Assembly (NCBI GenBank): GCA_003062345.1
Contig: PQCO01000256.1
Span: 1 to 10,111 of the forward strand
Source: Sedimenticola_A endophacoides
GTDB lineage: Bacteria; Pseudomonadota; Gammaproteobacteria; Chromatiales; Chromatiaceae
DNA length: 10,111 nt
Reading direction: 5' to 3'
Part shown: one piece after another, positions 7,222-10,111 of the stretch
Layout: the number at the start of each line of letters is the position of its first letter
Numbering within the stretch: position 1 is the stretch's first letter
Program-made: the position numbers and the translations under genes
The notes under the pieces: model-generated
The model's database searches: none
Told to the model about the DNA's origin: nothing
What the model saw: the letters and a program-made list of their open reading frames with translations, nothing else

Positions 7222-7707
7222 TCAGGTGGGGGTGTTGGGCGGGTCGATGTCGAGCAGCGGCGCGGCGTCGATCGCCTCCGCGTCCATCATCACGGCGACG
7301 TGTTGCAGGACGGAGAGGATCTGCGTCTGTTCCCAGGGTTGCAGCGCCTCGAAGCGCTTGATGAATCGTTCGTGAAGCAGGGGCGGAGCCTGGGCCAGGA
7401 TGGCGCGGCCGTTGTCGGTAAGCCGGGCGTTGACCACCCGTTTATCGCGTTGGCTGCGCGTGCGTTCGATCAGCCGTCTCGCCTCCAGGCGGTTGAGGAT
7501 GGTGGTGACCGTGGCCTGGCTCAGGGACACGTGAGCCGAGATCCGGCGCACCGTCACGTCCCCGAGGCTGGCGATGGCGCGCAGGACCATGATCTGGGGT
7601 ATGGTCAGCCCGGCCAGCTTCATGATGCGTTTGGATTGCAGGTCCGTTGCCCGGATGATCCGGCGCAGGGATACCAGCACTTCGTGCCAATAGTGTGTTT
7701 CTGACAT
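7222..7707 (-). CDS. MarR-family transcriptional regulator
   Basis: A 161-residue winged-helix protein with the MarR layout: an N-terminal dimerisation helix (about 5-30), a helix-turn-helix with recognition helix SLSQATVTTILNRLE (61-75), the wing with the family-typical D88 and R90 in QRDKR, then RLTDNGRAIL (95-104) and a long C-terminal dimerisation helix. MarR dimers bind short palindromes and usually repress until a small ligand releases them. It converges on the importer operon, a common arrangement for a dedicated regulator, and a matching palindrome lies at 1603-1614. The acidic, alanine-rich tail (MMDAEAIDAAPLLD) reminds me of osmolyte-responsive MarR proteins such as EctR, but this is from memory and weak. 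The ATG at 7707 has only a poor GAG-type ribosome site. Confidence 0.92.
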   Translation of the reverse strand: MSETHYWHEVLVSLRRIIRATDLQSKRIMKLAGLTIPQIMVLRAIASLGDVTVRRISAHVSLSQATVTTILNRLEARRLIERTRSQRDKRVVNARLTDNGRAILAQAPPLLHERFIKRFEALQPWEQTQILSVLQHVAVMMDAEAIDAAPLLDIDPPNTPT

Positions 7708-7710
7708 CTA

Positions 7711-7729
7711 CTCGACTCGGCCTCGACTC
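7711..7729. repeat. Direct repeat CTCGACTC x2 just upstream of the regulator gene
   Basis: CTCGACTC occurs at 7711-7718 and again at 7722-7729, an 11-base period, about one helical turn. On the coding strand this places GAGTCGAG twice immediately before the start codon, where the ribosome would bind. It may be a binding site or simply the Shine-Dalgarno region; the function is not known. Confidence 0.35.
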
Positions 7730-7742
7730 ACCTGGATCGCCT

Positions 7743-7761
7743 GCGGTCCCTTGTGGACCGC
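7743..7761 (-). promoter_or_regulatory. Inverted repeat in the regulator gene leader
   Basis: GCGGTCC (7743-7749) and GGACCGC (7755-7761) form a perfect 7-bp stem around five bases. It lies directly after the predicted transcription start of the regulator gene, so it is either an operator or a hairpin in the leader RNA. No T-run follows on the coding strand, which argues against a terminator of the upstream rep gene. Its sequence is unlike the palindrome at 1603-1614. Confidence 0.4.
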
Positions 7762-7769
7762 CACCCCTA

Positions 7770-7798
7770 ATTAAATCGTTCCGGCGGCGGATGCGCAA
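7770..7798 (-). promoter_or_regulatory. Candidate promoter of the MarR gene
   Basis: On the minus strand TTGCGC (7798-7793) and TTTAAT (7775-7770) are exactly 17 bases apart. The -10 matches the consensus at five of six positions. It lies in the 130-base gap between the end of rep and the start of the regulator gene, so the regulator is probably transcribed on its own rather than only from rep. Confidence 0.5.
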
Positions 7799-7837
7799 TC
7801 ATGAAATGCGCAGATGGGCGGGTTTCCGCTCCTGTGG

Positions 7838-9853
<2,016 letters not shown>

Positions 9854-9884
9854 AGGGGAGAGCCTTATTTAACGATGGTCTGCT

Positions 9885-9913
9885 ATTATGCGCAAGACGT
9901 GGATCAATTGCAG
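9885..9913 (-). promoter_or_regulatory. Weak candidate promoter of rep
   Basis: On the minus strand CTGCAA (9913-9908) and CATAAT (9890-9885) are 17 bases apart; the -10 is good and the -35 weak. An alternative pair, TTGCGC (9895-9890) and TTAAAT (9872-9867), also has 17-base spacing but would leave a leader of only about ten bases. The choice between them cannot be made by eye. Confidence 0.3.
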
Positions 9914-9942
9914 CCCGAGAATGATAACAAGACACGGTAAAT

Positions 9943-10111
9943 CTACGCTCCGGCAAAATTCCCATTACGTGGCATCGCGTTACGCGTCATTTTCAAAATA
10001 TCGAATACCGCCCGGGTATTGAGCAGAAGCTTTTTCATTTTCTCTGGGATTGACTCATCGGTTTTCTTGCCCTTGAGTAGACCGATGGCAAAGCGTCGCA
10101 ATCGTGAGATG
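9943..10111 (-). CDS. C-terminal end of a probable transposase, cut by the window edge
   Basis: Read from the right edge on the minus strand, 55 codons are open and end in TAG (9945-9943). This frame is too short to be found by length alone, but the protein text looks real: it has basic, amphipathic helices, with LRRFAIGLLKGK near the start, KMKKLLLNTRAVFDILKMTR in the middle and a short tail. From memory, LRRFAIG followed by a NTRxVFDxLxMTxN pattern resembles the end of DDE transposases related to the IS4/ISAs1 group. The catalytic part lies outside the window, so family, completeness and activity cannot be judged. It is upstream of rep on the same strand, with 89 bases between them. Confidence 0.5.
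   Translation of the reverse strand, partial: ISRLRRFAIGLLKGKKTDESIPEKMKKLLLNTRAVFDILKMTRNAMPRNGNFAGA

Noticed and set aside
7792..7812. TGCGCA...TGCGCA as a terminator of rep
   Set aside because: The hexamer is self-complementary so pairing is easy by chance, the stem is only six pairs around a nine-base loop, and there is no T-run; it overlaps the better-supported -35 of the MarR gene.

Overview
The window reads as chromosomal DNA of a GC-rich proteobacterium, most likely a gammaproteobacterium. The clearest pointer is a full-length Rep-type DNA helicase of 671 residues, very close to the E. coli length. Most genes are GC-rich in third codon positions. The first gene and parts of the spacers are visibly richer in A+T, which suggests acquired DNA at the left edge. 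I found no tRNA, rRNA or CRISPR array.

Layout from left to right. Bases 63-1148 (+) encode a protein with a kinase-like catalytic core, of the kind seen among lipopolysaccharide or sugar kinases; its true start is uncertain. A gene-free stretch of about 490 bases follows. It contains an AT-rich dyad near 1442-1487, then a candidate promoter and a perfect 12-bp palindrome just before the next gene. Bases 1643-7186 (+) hold a complete family 5 solute (peptide/nickel/opine type) ABC importer: a Tat-exported binding protein, a rho-independent terminator, a DppB-type permease, a DppC-type permease with an unusual extra N-terminal membrane segment, and one polypeptide that fuses both ATPase domains (DppD plus DppF). 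A MarR-family regulator (7222-7707, -) converges on the importer. Upstream of it on the same strand is rep (7838-9853, -), and at the right edge is the C-terminal end of a probable transposase (9943 to the edge, -).

How they may work together. The binding protein captures a small solute in the periplasm, the two permeases form the channel, and the fused ATPase drives uptake. The terminator after the binding-protein gene probably makes that gene more abundant than the membrane parts. The palindrome TTAGATATCTAA, placed just downstream of the candidate -10 of the binding-protein promoter, has the form of a MarR/SlyA operator. The nearby MarR protein is therefore the natural candidate regulator of the importer; this is inference. 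The substrate cannot be read from the sequence.

I see no convincing undescribed multi-gene system. The points most worth a second look are the MarR-type operator, the extended DppC, the AT-rich dyad at 1442-1487 and the kinase-like protein at the left edge.
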